Below, piece by piece: positions 32,470-41,540 of a stretch of 64,000 nucleotides of DNA. How positions within the stretch are numbered: the first letter of the stretch is position 1; each line of letters starts with the position of its first letter. The translations under genes and the position numbers were made by a program. Source of the stretch: Bettongia penicillata ogilbyi (lineage: Eukaryota; Chordata; Mammalia; Diprotodontia; Potoroidae); the NCBI GenBank assembly GCA_023548195.1, contig JAJHZJ010000757.1, positions 372,001 to 436,000 of the forward strand, given 5' to 3'. Under the pieces are notes generated by a model, which was given only the letters and a program-made list of their open reading frames with translations, searched no databases and had not been told where the DNA came from.

Positions 32470-32660
32470 AAATAATATTGGCTAGCTAGCATTCATATAA
32501 CACTTTAAGCAAAAGCACTTTATGTTATCTTGTCAGCTATTCTAGTCCAGTTCCCTCATTTTACAAATGAGGAAACTGAGGCCCAAGACAGCCAAATGAC
32601 CTGCCCATGGTCACAGGAATAGTGAACATCAGAGATCCTCGGATTCTAAAGTCAGGTAGA
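32470..32660 (-). repeat. SINE (antisense)
   Basis: GCATTCATATAACACTTTAAG, CTCATTTTACAAATGAGGAAAC and TGAGGCCCAAGACAGCC show an antisense SINE. Confidence 0.65.
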
Positions 32661-34536
32661 TCATGATAGAGAAATGAAGCATAGTTCTAGATGAAGTCAA
32701 AGGATAAATATTTTTACTGATGGGGTTGGAACAGGTAAGACTTCAAAGAAGAAGTTAGCATTTGCATTGTTCTTTAAAGGAGGGAGTAGGAATTCAACAA
32801 GAAATGTATGAAAGGACATGTTTATAGGTAGAGGAGGACCTGGCAAAAAGGGAAGAAACTAGCACCTCAAACATGCTTGAGGGAGGAAAAGAGAAAGGAT
32901 TGGATCAAGGGAATGGGTAAAGAGGTTAGTTATAGTAAAAGTAAAAAGAAAAAGAATAAAGATATTTCTTCTGTAGCTAGAGGGGAAAGGGAGAGAGTTA
33001 GAAATGATGCTAAGGTTTGCTGAATGGAGGAGGGATGCTGGATTGGATGATGGTCTTTTTGGTGGAGTAGGAGACTAAGTACCTGGGGACTTGAAGAGAA
33101 GGAAAGCTTTGGAATGAGACAGAGTGTGATCGGTACTTACTTAAGGTGGGGGCTAGACTCCATGACTTTTCATAGTATTTTCCATTTTTGAGTCTCTAAC
33201 ATATTATTTCCTTTCTTACCAGAAGGAAAAAAATTCATCTAGTCATTTTAATGTTGGCAAGGAACTGTATTCTGGAAGCTCTCTAATACAGTTCACCCCC
33301 ACCTGTTTATGAAAAAATTAACATTGATATTCTCAAGGCTTTGTCACAGAAATCTCTTTAAAAAGAGATATTACAAGAACCAGATGAATTATTTATTCTT
33401 TATCATTCAAAGATTGCAAAACATGACTTGAAAGTTACATTTATGGCAGTGAGACATCAGGCTTGATTTCCCAGCCCTGTCAGCCCTCATTAGGGTTCAA
33501 GTCTGCTCCTCCTGCACTGTTTAAATAGCCAAATTAGCTGCTAGAAATTAAACCTCCATGGCAGAGTAAAGAAAGTGCAGGTCTTAGAAGTAATGGCACA
33601 AATCTTTTTGCTACTCCTGGTGCCCTTTCTCTCTATTATATTGGGCTCTCTGTCAATATAGGTGACATATCAAGAAATGATCAGAGTGGTGGTGAATTTT
33701 CTCATTCATCTAATTTTCAAATGAACAACTTTAAACCCTGAGATAATTATCAACTTGGTCATCACCCTATGAAAGCTATGAGGTGCCCTGACCTATGCGT
33801 GCTCACCGCGCAGCCTGCTGGTGTTACTGAGCTAGAAGGGGAATGTGTTTGGTGTCTATAAGTAGATTGAGAGGAATTTGAGAGATTAGAGGGACACAGC
33901 ATCATAGATTGATGCTGATGACAGCATCACTTCTTTATGATACAGATGACAGTTGAAGGATTGATTCTTGGTTATCATTTCCAGTAAAGGATTTTTTTCT
34001 TAAAGTTTCTTAGTTATTACCTAGCTTGAATGAAAGATTGGTTGAGGATGGCTTGCTAGGCCTTTCTGTGTTAAGGAAAGGCCAAAGGGAGCCTGGTCCT
34101 CTGAACAAAGTGAAGACCAGGCCCAGGCCAATGAAATAAACTGTGGCCCATCATTCTGTCATTCCCAGGAAACCTTCAGTCTGCATATGAGTCTTTTTTT
34201 TTTCCAAATTCTCTGAGGTTGCACCCATAAATCAAGGTTGTGAACTTTTAACTGACATCTTAAATAGATACACTTATTATTGGAAACATTACGGTGGTTC
34301 AAATCAGGCCCTAAATGTCGTCTGTTGACGTTTATGTTCTAATGCAATTTATAATTCTTCATAGAAAGGTTAACACTTAATTAAAGTACTGCTGGAAATT
34401 GCTTTTTTGATAAACCTGAGCTCTGCGCTTGCATTTGCTTGGAGTGGGGAGAAAATAATCTTGCATAATCTGTAGATCTCTCATTAAGAAGAAGCTAGAA
34501 TGTAGCCAAGATGAAAAGAAAGGTACAAGGGAGGTG
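32661..34536. other. Repeat-poor interval, candidate conserved non-coding DNA
   Basis: 32665-33180 may be a very degraded antisense L2. From 33300 to 34500 no repeat is recognised. The stretch 33370-33560 has AT-rich core motifs (GAATTATTTATTC, TTTAAATAGCC, AAATTAGCTGC), and 33795-33825 has a CpG cluster (GCGTGCTCACCGCGCAG). No gene is seen. Confidence 0.35.
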
Positions 34537-34571
34537 GGAGAGAGAGAGAGGGACACAGAGAGAGAATGGAA

Positions 34572-34641
<70 letters not shown>

Positions 34642-34752
34642 CAGAGAGAGAGAGAGGGACACAGAGAGAGACAGAGAAAGGGAGAGAGAGAGGGAGGGAA
34701 AGCAGGAGAGAGAAAGGACAGAGAGTGGAAGAGAGAAAAAGAGAAAGAAAGG

Positions 34753-34815
<63 letters not shown>
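34537..34815. repeat. Long interrupted (GA)n tract
   Basis: About 280 bp of GAGA with periodic ACA, GGG and AAA interruptions. The block AGAGGGACACAGAGAGAGA occurs twice (near 34548 and 34651). It is a polypurine strand with potential for triplex DNA. Arginine/glutamate and serine/leucine frames across it are artefacts. Confidence 0.95.
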
Positions 34816-34816
<1 letters not shown>

Positions 34817-34994
34817 TAGTATGCATTTGGACCACCCTTATCTAAATACAGTCCACTTTGGAATATAGGTCACACGTCTAAAATGAGTTCTCTAAAAGCA
34901 AAACATTATCAAGGTACAACTTGAAAAAGGCTTATATGAGATTATATATAGTATTTAAAATACTGTACATTTTAAAAAATCTCTTATATTTAGA

Positions 34995-35258
34995 GGTAGC
35001 TAAGAGTACACCGCAAAGAGTACTGGGGCTGGAGTCAGGAAGATCTGAGTTCAAATCCAACCTCCAATTCTGACCAGCTATGTGTCCATGAGGAAATCAC
35101 TTAACCTCTTCCTACCTCAGTTTCCTCAACTGTAAATGGGGATAATAATAAAACCTATGTCCCAGGGCTGTTGTAAGGATCAAATGAGATAATATCTATA
35201 AAGCTCTCAGCATAGTACCTGGTACATAGTAAGTGCTTAATAAATGCTTATTCCCCCT
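34995..35258 (+). repeat. MIR, full length
   Basis: GGGGCTGGAGTCAGGAAGATC, CAGCTATGTGTCCATGAGG, CTACCTCAGTTTCCTCAACTG, AGGGCTGTTGTAAGGATC and AAGTGCTTAATAAATGCTTATT cover the element end to end. Confidence 0.9.
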
Positions 35259-35324
35259 TATTTATTAACTCTTTACCATGTATGCAGAACAGTGCTAATA
35301 AAGATAAAACTGACATAATCAATG

Positions 35325-35415
35325 GATCGACATACATTTATTAAGCGTCTAGTATACCAGACACTGTGCTAAATTCTGGGAACAGAAAGATTAAAATGAA
35401 ATAGTCCCTGCCCCT
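35325..35415 (+). repeat. CATTTATTAAGC-type repeat, left half (HAL1 target)
   Basis: ACATTTATTAAGCGTCTAG, CCAGACACTGTGCTAAATTC and GAAATAGTCCCTGCCCC match the module. The next part (GATCTTGCATTTCTATCTGGGG, completed after 38338) is split by HAL1, so this older repeat was the insertion target. Confidence 0.8.
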
Positions 35416-35432
35416 AAAGATCTTGCATTTCT
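35416..35432 (+). repeat. HAL1 target-site duplication, 5' copy
   Basis: AAAGATCTTGCATTTCT, identical to 38321-38337. It follows CCCCT, so the nicked bottom strand reads CTTT/AG, close to the L1 endonuclease preference. Confidence 0.95.
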
Positions 35433-35444
35433 AGGGGGCGGAGT

Positions 35445-35455
35445 CAAGATGGCGG
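35445..35455 (+). promoter_or_regulatory. YY1-type site at the HAL1 5' end
   Basis: CAAGATGGCGG lies 12 bp inside the element, following GGGGGCGGAGT. Human L1 carries a YY1 site at the same place, where it helps fix the transcription start. The sequence match here is clear; function is inferred. Confidence 0.7.
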
Positions 35456-35907
35456 AGTAGAAAGATGCACGTTTGCGAGCTCCGAACCCACAGCCCATAT
35501 ATTTCATGTAAGAAGAGTTCCCCAGAAGTTCTGGATCACTGCAGGGGGTGCAGAAACATAGTGGAAGAGATTTCCGTTCCAGAGAGCCCTGGAGAGCCAT
35601 CCCCAGGGTCCATCGCGCTCCAAAGCGGACCCCACCCCAGGACTGCCCTGGCCGGGGCCCCAGAGAAGTTGATCCGAGCAGGCTTCAGGGACGGAAGCTC
35701 CGGCGGCCTGGAAGGTCCCTCCGCCCACAGACTCTACAGGTCAGTGAGAGACACACCTGGGCTCACCGAGAGGGGGGCGGGGTGTCTCCGTGGCTCGGGC
35801 CCCCTCGGGAGGAAGCAGCGGAGGCAGAGGCGGGGGTGGCGGCGGAGGCAGCTGCGGCACAGCGCGACGGCCCGGGACTCCCCCAGCAGCAGGCAGGATC
35901 TTCATTA

Positions 35908-36045
35908 CTGAAAGTCTCTGCATAAGCCCCCTGAAGGAGCTGAGCCTGGGAGACGACCCTGCCCCACCTGCTCCATTTCTGAAGGTCTCTGCATAAAGCC
36001 CCTGAGGGAACTGAGCCTGGGAGGAGGCCCTGCCCCCACCCCAGC
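35908..36045 (+). repeat. 71-bp tandem duplication in the HAL1 leader
   Basis: CTGAAAGTCTCTGCATAA at 35908 recurs as CTGAAGGTCTCTGCATAA at 35979. The following GAGCTGAGCCTGGGAGACGA block recurs as GAACTGAGCCTGGGAGGAGG. Two units of ~71 and ~67 bp lie head to tail, reminiscent of promoter monomers in other L1 leaders. Confidence 0.85.
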
Positions 36046-36235
36046 ACCAGAACTAAAGCTCACATTGATTTGCAGCCGCGCCTACCACGGAAAGCCCATT
36101 TGAATCTCAGACCCCAAGCACTAGCTGGGCGGATCTAGGCGGGGGTGGACAGGAATCTCAGAAGTCAAGTAACTGGCTGGGAAAAAGCCTAGAAAAGGGA
36201 AGAAAAATAAGACTAGAGAGAGTTTTTTCGAACAG

Positions 36236-37287
36236 ATGCAAATGATCCCGACTTTCGGATCTGACGAGGACGAGGACATATTCTTGCCGTCAGGGAAAGA
36301 TGTGGAGGGCGGGGCCTCGGTACCCCAGACATCCCAGGGGGATGTCGGGTGGGCTCAGGACTTGGAAGAGCTCAAAAAGGATTTTGAAAAGCAAGTTAGA
36401 CAGGTGGAGGAAAAATTGGGAAGAGAAATGAGAGAGATGCAAGAAAAGTATGAAAAACGGATCAATACCTTGGTAAAGGAGACCCAAAAAAATGCTGAAG
36501 AAAATAACACCTTGAAAAATAGGCTCACTCAATTGGCAAAAGAGGTTCAAAAAGCCAATGAGGAGAAGAATGCTTTCAAAAGCAGAATTAGCCAAATGGA
36601 AAAAGAGGTTCAAAAGCTCACTGAAGAGAATAGTTCTCTCAAAATTAGAATGGAACAGATGGAGTCTAATGACTTTACGAGAAACCAAGAAATCACCAAA
36701 CAAAACCAAAAGAATGCAAAAATGGAAGAGAATGTGAAATATCTCATGGGAAAAACAACTGACCTGGAAAATAGATCCAGGAGAGACAATTTAAAAATTA
36801 TGGACTACCTTAAAGTCATGATTAAAAAAAGAGCCTAGACATCATCTTCCATGAAATTATCAAGGAAAACTGCCCTGATATTCTAGAAACAGAGGGAAAA
36901 ATAAGTATTCAAGGAATCCATCGATCACCACCTGAAAGAGATCCAAAAAGAGAAACTCCTAGGAACATTGTGGCCAAAATTCCAGAGTTCCCAGGTCAAG
37001 GAGAAAATATTGCAAGCAGCTAGAAAGAAACAATTCCAGTATTGTGGAAATACAATCAGGATAACACAAGATCTAGCAGCTTCTACATTAAGGGATTGAA
37101 GGGCATGGAATAGGATACTCCAGAAGTCAAAGGAACTAGGACTCAAACCAAGAATCACCTACCCAGCAAAACTGAGTATAATACTTCAGGAGAAAATATG
37201 GTCTTTCAATGAAACAGAGGACTTTCAAGCATTCTTGATGAAAAGACCAGAGCTGAAAAGAAAATTTGACTTTCAAACACAAGAATG
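36236..37287 (+). pseudogene. HAL1 ORF1, degraded (L1 ORF1p-like RNA-binding protein)
   Basis: The open part (36236-36838, 200 codons) has a short acidic N-terminus (SDEDEDIF), then a long coiled coil from about residue 43 to 145, and the start of the RRM-type domain (LENRSRRDNLKIM, residues 177-189). L1 ORF1 proteins trimerise through this coiled coil and bind the element RNA with the RRM and C-terminal domain. The coiled coil contains three 21-residue modules (residues 81-101, 102-122, 123-143). The second half of the protein is recognisable in other frames, for example RNIVAK, FQYCGNTIRITQDLA, ITYPAKLS and FQAFLMKRPELKRKF. Lesions are an apparent one-base loss near 36801, an apparent one-base gain in the A-run at 36976-36979, and a TGA at 37097-37099. 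The ATG at 36242 is an alternative start. Confidence 0.85.
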
Positions 37288-37420
37288 AGAAGAAGCATGA
37301 AATAGTAAACAGCAAAGGGAAGTCATAAAGGACTTACCAAAGGTGAACTGTTTACATTCCTACATGGAAAGACAATATTTGTAACTCTTAAAACGTTTCA
37401 GTATCTGGGTAGTTGGTGGG

Positions 37421-37421
37421 A

Positions 37422-37463
<42 letters not shown>
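37421..37463. repeat. (CA)n inside the HAL1 3' region
   Basis: About 20 CA units, followed by TGCACGCACATACAGAGACAG. It probably expanded after insertion. Confidence 0.95.
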
Positions 37464-37466
<3 letters not shown>

Positions 37467-38320
37467 CACGCACATACAGAGACAGAGAGCACAGAGTGAA
37501 TTGAATAGGATGGGACCATATCTTAAAAGAAATTAAGGTAAATGGTGAGAGAGAAATGTAGTGGGAGGAGAGAGGGTGAAATGCAATGGGGCAAATTATC
37601 TCTCATTCAAGAGGCAAGCAGGAGATTTTTAGTGGAAGGAAAAAGAGGAGAGCTGAGAAAAAAAAAAAAACAAAACCAAGAAGTTTACCCTCATCACATT
37701 TGACTAAAGGAAGGAATAAAATGCACACCCATTTTGATATGAAAACCTATCTTTGTATAGGAAAGTGGGGGAGAAGAAGATAAGCAAGGGGGGGGGATGA
37801 TGGAAGGGAGGGCAAGGGGAGGAGGCAGCAATTTGAAGTCAACACTTGGGGAGGGACAGGATCAAAAGACAGAAGAGAAACAATGAGGGGCAGGGTAGGA
37901 TGGAGGGTAATTCAGTTAGTGTTACACAACACGACTATCAGGGAAGTCATTTGCAAAACTACACAGAAATGGCCTATATTGAATTGCCTGCCTTCCCAAA
38001 GGGAATGGGTGGGGAGGGAGGGATGGGGAGAATTTGGAATTAAAAGTTTTAGAAACAACTGTTTAGTATTGTTGTTGCTACTAGGAAATAAGACATACAG
38101 TTAATGAGGAATAGAAAGTCATCTGGCCCTACAGGAGAAAAGAGAAGATGGAGACAAGAGAAGGGAGGGATGACAGAAGAGAGGGCAGATTGGAGATAGG
38201 GAAAATTTGATTGCTTGGGGTATTGGGGTGGGGGGAGGGAATAAAAGGGGAGAAAATTTGGAACCCAAAATTTTGTGAAAATGAATGTAAAAAAAGTTAA
38301 ATAAATAAATATTAAAAAAA

Positions 38321-38337
38321 AAAGATCTTGCATTTCT
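38321..38337 (+). repeat. HAL1 target-site duplication, 3' copy
   Basis: AAAGATCTTGCATTTCT follows directly on the poly(A) and is identical to 35416-35432. Confidence 0.95.
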
Positions 38338-38500
38338 ATCTGGGGATTTACTGCCTTCATTCATTCACTCATTCATTCATATATTTATTCATCAAGCATT
38401 TGTTAAGCACCTATTATGTTTTAGCCACTTTGCTGGAGATATAAAAAACTGATATGACATAGAGAGGACAAAAATTCAAATAAAAGATTAAATCATGATG
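38338..38500 (+). repeat. Interrupted repeat, right half, and a second module copy
   Basis: ATCTGGGGATTTACTGCC continues the repeat split by HAL1. ATTCATTC units (38355-38382) lead into another copy with AGCATTTGTTAAGCACCTATTATG. Confidence 0.6.
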
Positions 38501-40181
38501 TTCATTCATTCCACTTTTACCATTTTTTGGGTTATTGCCTTAATTAAGAGTGAATTATAGGCCATGTGCAGATATTGTAAAAGCTAGATTAGCCTTGCAT
38601 GGGGGAGCAATTCAGCTTATATTCAGACAAATGGGATATGTCATTGACAGTGACAGAGGCAGAACCAGCTAAAAAGTTCTCCTGCTGAGAGAGCTGGAAG
38701 CATGGCCGCCTGGCACGGCCTTGGCCAAGCTTTAGCTTTAGTTATTTTGCTGTTTTGTGAAGGTCATACGTAGACCAGACAGTTGATCTGGCCTTTAGTT
38801 TCTAGCCTATGGTCCAAGGCCTTCCACGTTTTGACCTCAAATAGAGCAGGTCCAATTTTGGGAGCTGATAAAAAATTTGGCTTATTCCCCCACTCAGGAT
38901 TTATTCTAGGTTAATCTTCAAATATAGTTTATGTTTCTTGTCTAGGTTTCCACATGTGTGGATAATGTTATCTCCAGCTCTTGTAAATGCACCAAAGATA
39001 TGAAAAGCATATTGGGCATAGAAAAATCTTTATTTTAAAAATACTCAGAAGACTCATAGGTACCCATAAACAAAATTTCAAAGACTTTACGCATTAAGCA
39101 ACCTAATTTCCTTCCTTCTCCAGTGAATCCTACTTTTCTATCAAAGTCTCTAAGTCCTCTCAATTCAACTGTACACTAGGGTTTAGATTCCATTTAGAAG
39201 AGATCTGACATTGGGGTTGCCAGTGGGACTCCATCCTGATGTTCTGATAAATCTCCCTACCATAGAGTTCTGCATGGTCTCCTGAGGACTTACAGTGTTA
39301 GTCTGTGGTTTAAACTTTCCCAGGAAGGCAAATACATTTTGGAGTTGCTGGTGAGCAAGGCCCCTTCCCCTTGACCATGCATTGGTCACATAGCTCAAAG
39401 TAATAGCAGGGAGGAAAACATAGGTCCTTCCTCCGTCTCCTCCACCATTTTATTGATTCTCCCACTGTAAACAATTCTTTTCTTTATCTAAGGGGCACAT
39501 TGTTAGGAAACTTCCCTTCTAGAAGAATATCAGAACTCTTAAAGCAACTACCAAGAAAGGCTTTGCCCAAGAAATCTTCCTTTCTGCCTAAAAGGTTTGA
39601 TTTCAGAACTGTGCCACTGAGGAAATCCAGGTACCCTCTCCTTTACACAAGAGGCTGGGATTTATGAAGTCCTTTTGACCATACGGGTGAGTCAATTTAG
39701 CTCCATGTGCTTCTCTAAGATAATTCACTGCTGCCCTGGCTACTGCTTTCTGTTAGGCTGAAAAAAGCTCCCTCCATTCAAATCTGACCTAATGAGAAGA
39801 AGATAATTCATACTAGTAATAGGAAAAACGAAACAAAATGAAGCAAAACTCATCTAGCTTGGTGACAGTATATATAGCATGCTATCAGAAACAGTGTTTC
39901 CTGCTCAGATAGTCAAGATAATTACTTGGAGAAACCAAAAAACTCCAAAGAAAAAAAATAGATAGCTGACTCTCACTCAGATCCATTTATTAAGTGAGAC
40001 ACAGAGACCAAGAGATCTGTGGTCTGAGTGGGGTGGATGGTTCAGTTCAAACAAGGATCATGTTTCCTCTTTCCTCTGATTGATCAGTCAGGATATATGT
40101 GGATATAATCTGAGTGAGTTATTGTTCTCTGTTCATTATATCAGTGTGAGTAGACAAGTGGTATACACTTTATTATACATT

Positions 40182-40212
<31 letters not shown>

Positions 40213-40987
40213 ATGAAGACATTCAGACAAAAAGGATTAGATCTCCAGAATGGGCTCAAGGTTCTGGAAGTGAATTACTTGAGGCTGGAAAGAGAACTCT
40301 GGCCTTGGTGTTGGTCCCAGCCTCTTCCCTTCTTCCACCAGCGGAGGCATTTGTGACTTTCAGAAGGTCAGAGCATTTTGTATTTCCCATTGTGCATTAG
40401 TCTTAGCATTGTCCCCAGAATAGCCAATAGAGAGAAAGTCTGTATTGGTAAGAACAAATTGAACACATTGAGGAAAGGCAGCTTTAAGATTCCATGTGGA
40501 ACCCAGCAAATAAGTCACGCCGTTCTCAAGGGAATCTTAATGAGTACCGAACAAAAGAAAGAAAAGGACTTCGCTCGAGGTCTGTGAGTTACCATTGAGC
40601 TACATGTCCTCTAAACTTTAGTTGACTTCATGAACTCTATTTCTTAGCAGAAAAATATGTCTAAATTTTCTGGAAGGTGGGGTGGGAGAGTGGTTTGTAA
40701 TAACTATTCGTATTACACGTAGCGATTTCCTAAGAACTCATAGTCTGACTGACTTATTGATATCAACCGAAAATCACAGAAGGAAGGACACTAGTGATGA
40801 CTCATGAGCATTAGAAAATCACCCATACCTCCTTCATGGTTCCCCAGAACCGTGAGAGAAAACACAGTAGTCTTTGTTTGGGAACTCAGCCTGCCAGTAT
40901 GAGTGTGGGTTTGGAGAGTAGCCCTAGTCTACATGGGCTACACAAGAAACAAAACAAAAGAACTTCCTAACGAGGTAGTTGTTATCA
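38501..40987. other. Unique interval with (TG)n at 40178-40212
   Basis: No confident repeat or gene is found. The stretch 40500-40770 has more CpGs than its surroundings (AGTCACGCCGTTCTC, ACTTCGCTCGAGG, ACACGTAGCG) and may be functional non-coding DNA. Frames of 65-106 codons show no known protein. Confidence 0.4.
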
Positions 40988-41235
40988 TACAACTCCTGGC
41001 ATTCTCCATTTGTCCCCAGCTGATAAAATCTCTTATTGGAATGGATTTTTGGAAGGCAGTCTTAAGATCTCTTTGTTTGAATTATTTTAAAAACAGAATA
41101 ACTGTGTCTTATCTGTATGGAGTGCTACTTAAAAAAGACCTTTCAACTCTGTGATTCTTGCCTTTTAGAATGTTACAGGGAAGGAGATTAATCTTTTCCT
41201 GGAAGAGTTGATAGCTACCCAGGAATGATTAGAAT
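40988..41235 (+). repeat. Unassigned repeat, copy A
   Basis: Aligns with 43893-44140 in the same orientation along its whole length. Shared stretches include GATAAAATC, GGATTTTTGGAA, CTACTTAAAAAAGACCT, TCAACT.TGTGATT, TTACAGGGAA and GAAGAGTTGATA. By eye, identity is about three quarters. The family is unknown to me. Confidence 0.65.
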
Positions 41236-41261
41236 TTTCCCAAAAAATCTTGTCCTGAGAG

Positions 41262-41402
41262 GTGGTAGATTACTTCTCCTTGGAGGTCTTCAAACAGAGA
41301 CTTGATGATGACTTGTTGAGTATGTTATAGCTCTTTTTTTGTGTATGGCTTGGATGAGATAGCTGGGGAGGTCCCTTTCAAGTATCAAATTCTGAAATTC
41401 TG
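41262..41402 (+). mobile_element. L3/CR1 3' end
   Basis: GAGAGGTGGTAGATTACTTC, CCTTGGAGGTCTTCAAACAG and GAGGTCCCTTTCAAGTATC, ending in ATTCTGAAATTCTG, match the 3' end of CR1/L3 LINEs including the short tandem tail. Confidence 0.75.
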
Positions 41403-41404
41403 TT

Positions 41405-41540
41405 TTAGAGAATTGTTTGGAATACTGAAAAGTTAAGTGATTTGTCTGTGATCACACAGCTAGTATGAGTCTGAGACAAGATTAGAACCTGAGTTTTCCT
41501 GACTCCAAACCCAGATCCTCTATGTCCTATCCCAAAGTTC
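41405..41540 (-). repeat. SINE (antisense)
   Basis: AGAATTGTTTGGAATACTGAAAAG, GATCACACAGCTAGTATGAGTC and TTTTCCTGACTCCAAACCC follow the antisense order. Confidence 0.7.

Larger units (their letters stand above)
35433..38320 (+). mobile_element. HAL1 (half-L1) retrotransposon, near full length
   Basis: A 2,888-bp element has a GC-rich 5' leader (35433-36235), a degraded ORF1 (36236-37287), no ORF2, and a ~1.03-kb 3' region ending GGAACCCAAAATTTTGTG, AATAAATAAATATT and poly(A). Both ends are defined by a perfect 17-bp direct repeat, so the structure is original. It is not an L1 with a later deletion adjoining unrelated DNA, though a deletion within an L1 ancestor is the accepted origin of HAL1 families. 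It would have relied on L1 ORF2 proteins in trans. ORF1 lesions show it is now inactive. The perfect duplication suggests an insertion younger than the surrounding L2 and MIR copies. Confidence 0.88.

Noticed and set aside
34377..34868. Frames of 100-152 codons rich in R/E or S/L on both strands
   Set aside because: They are produced by the (GA)n repeat; every frame is open because the repeat has no stop codons.
35465..35996. Arginine/proline/glycine-rich frames of 68-148 codons in the HAL1 leader
   Set aside because: They are GC-rich leader sequence of the retrotransposon; frames shift between overlapping ORFs and match no ORF1/ORF2 domain.
36290..36709. 139-codon minus-strand frame opposite ORF1
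   Set aside because: It is an antisense shadow of the coiled-coil coding region.
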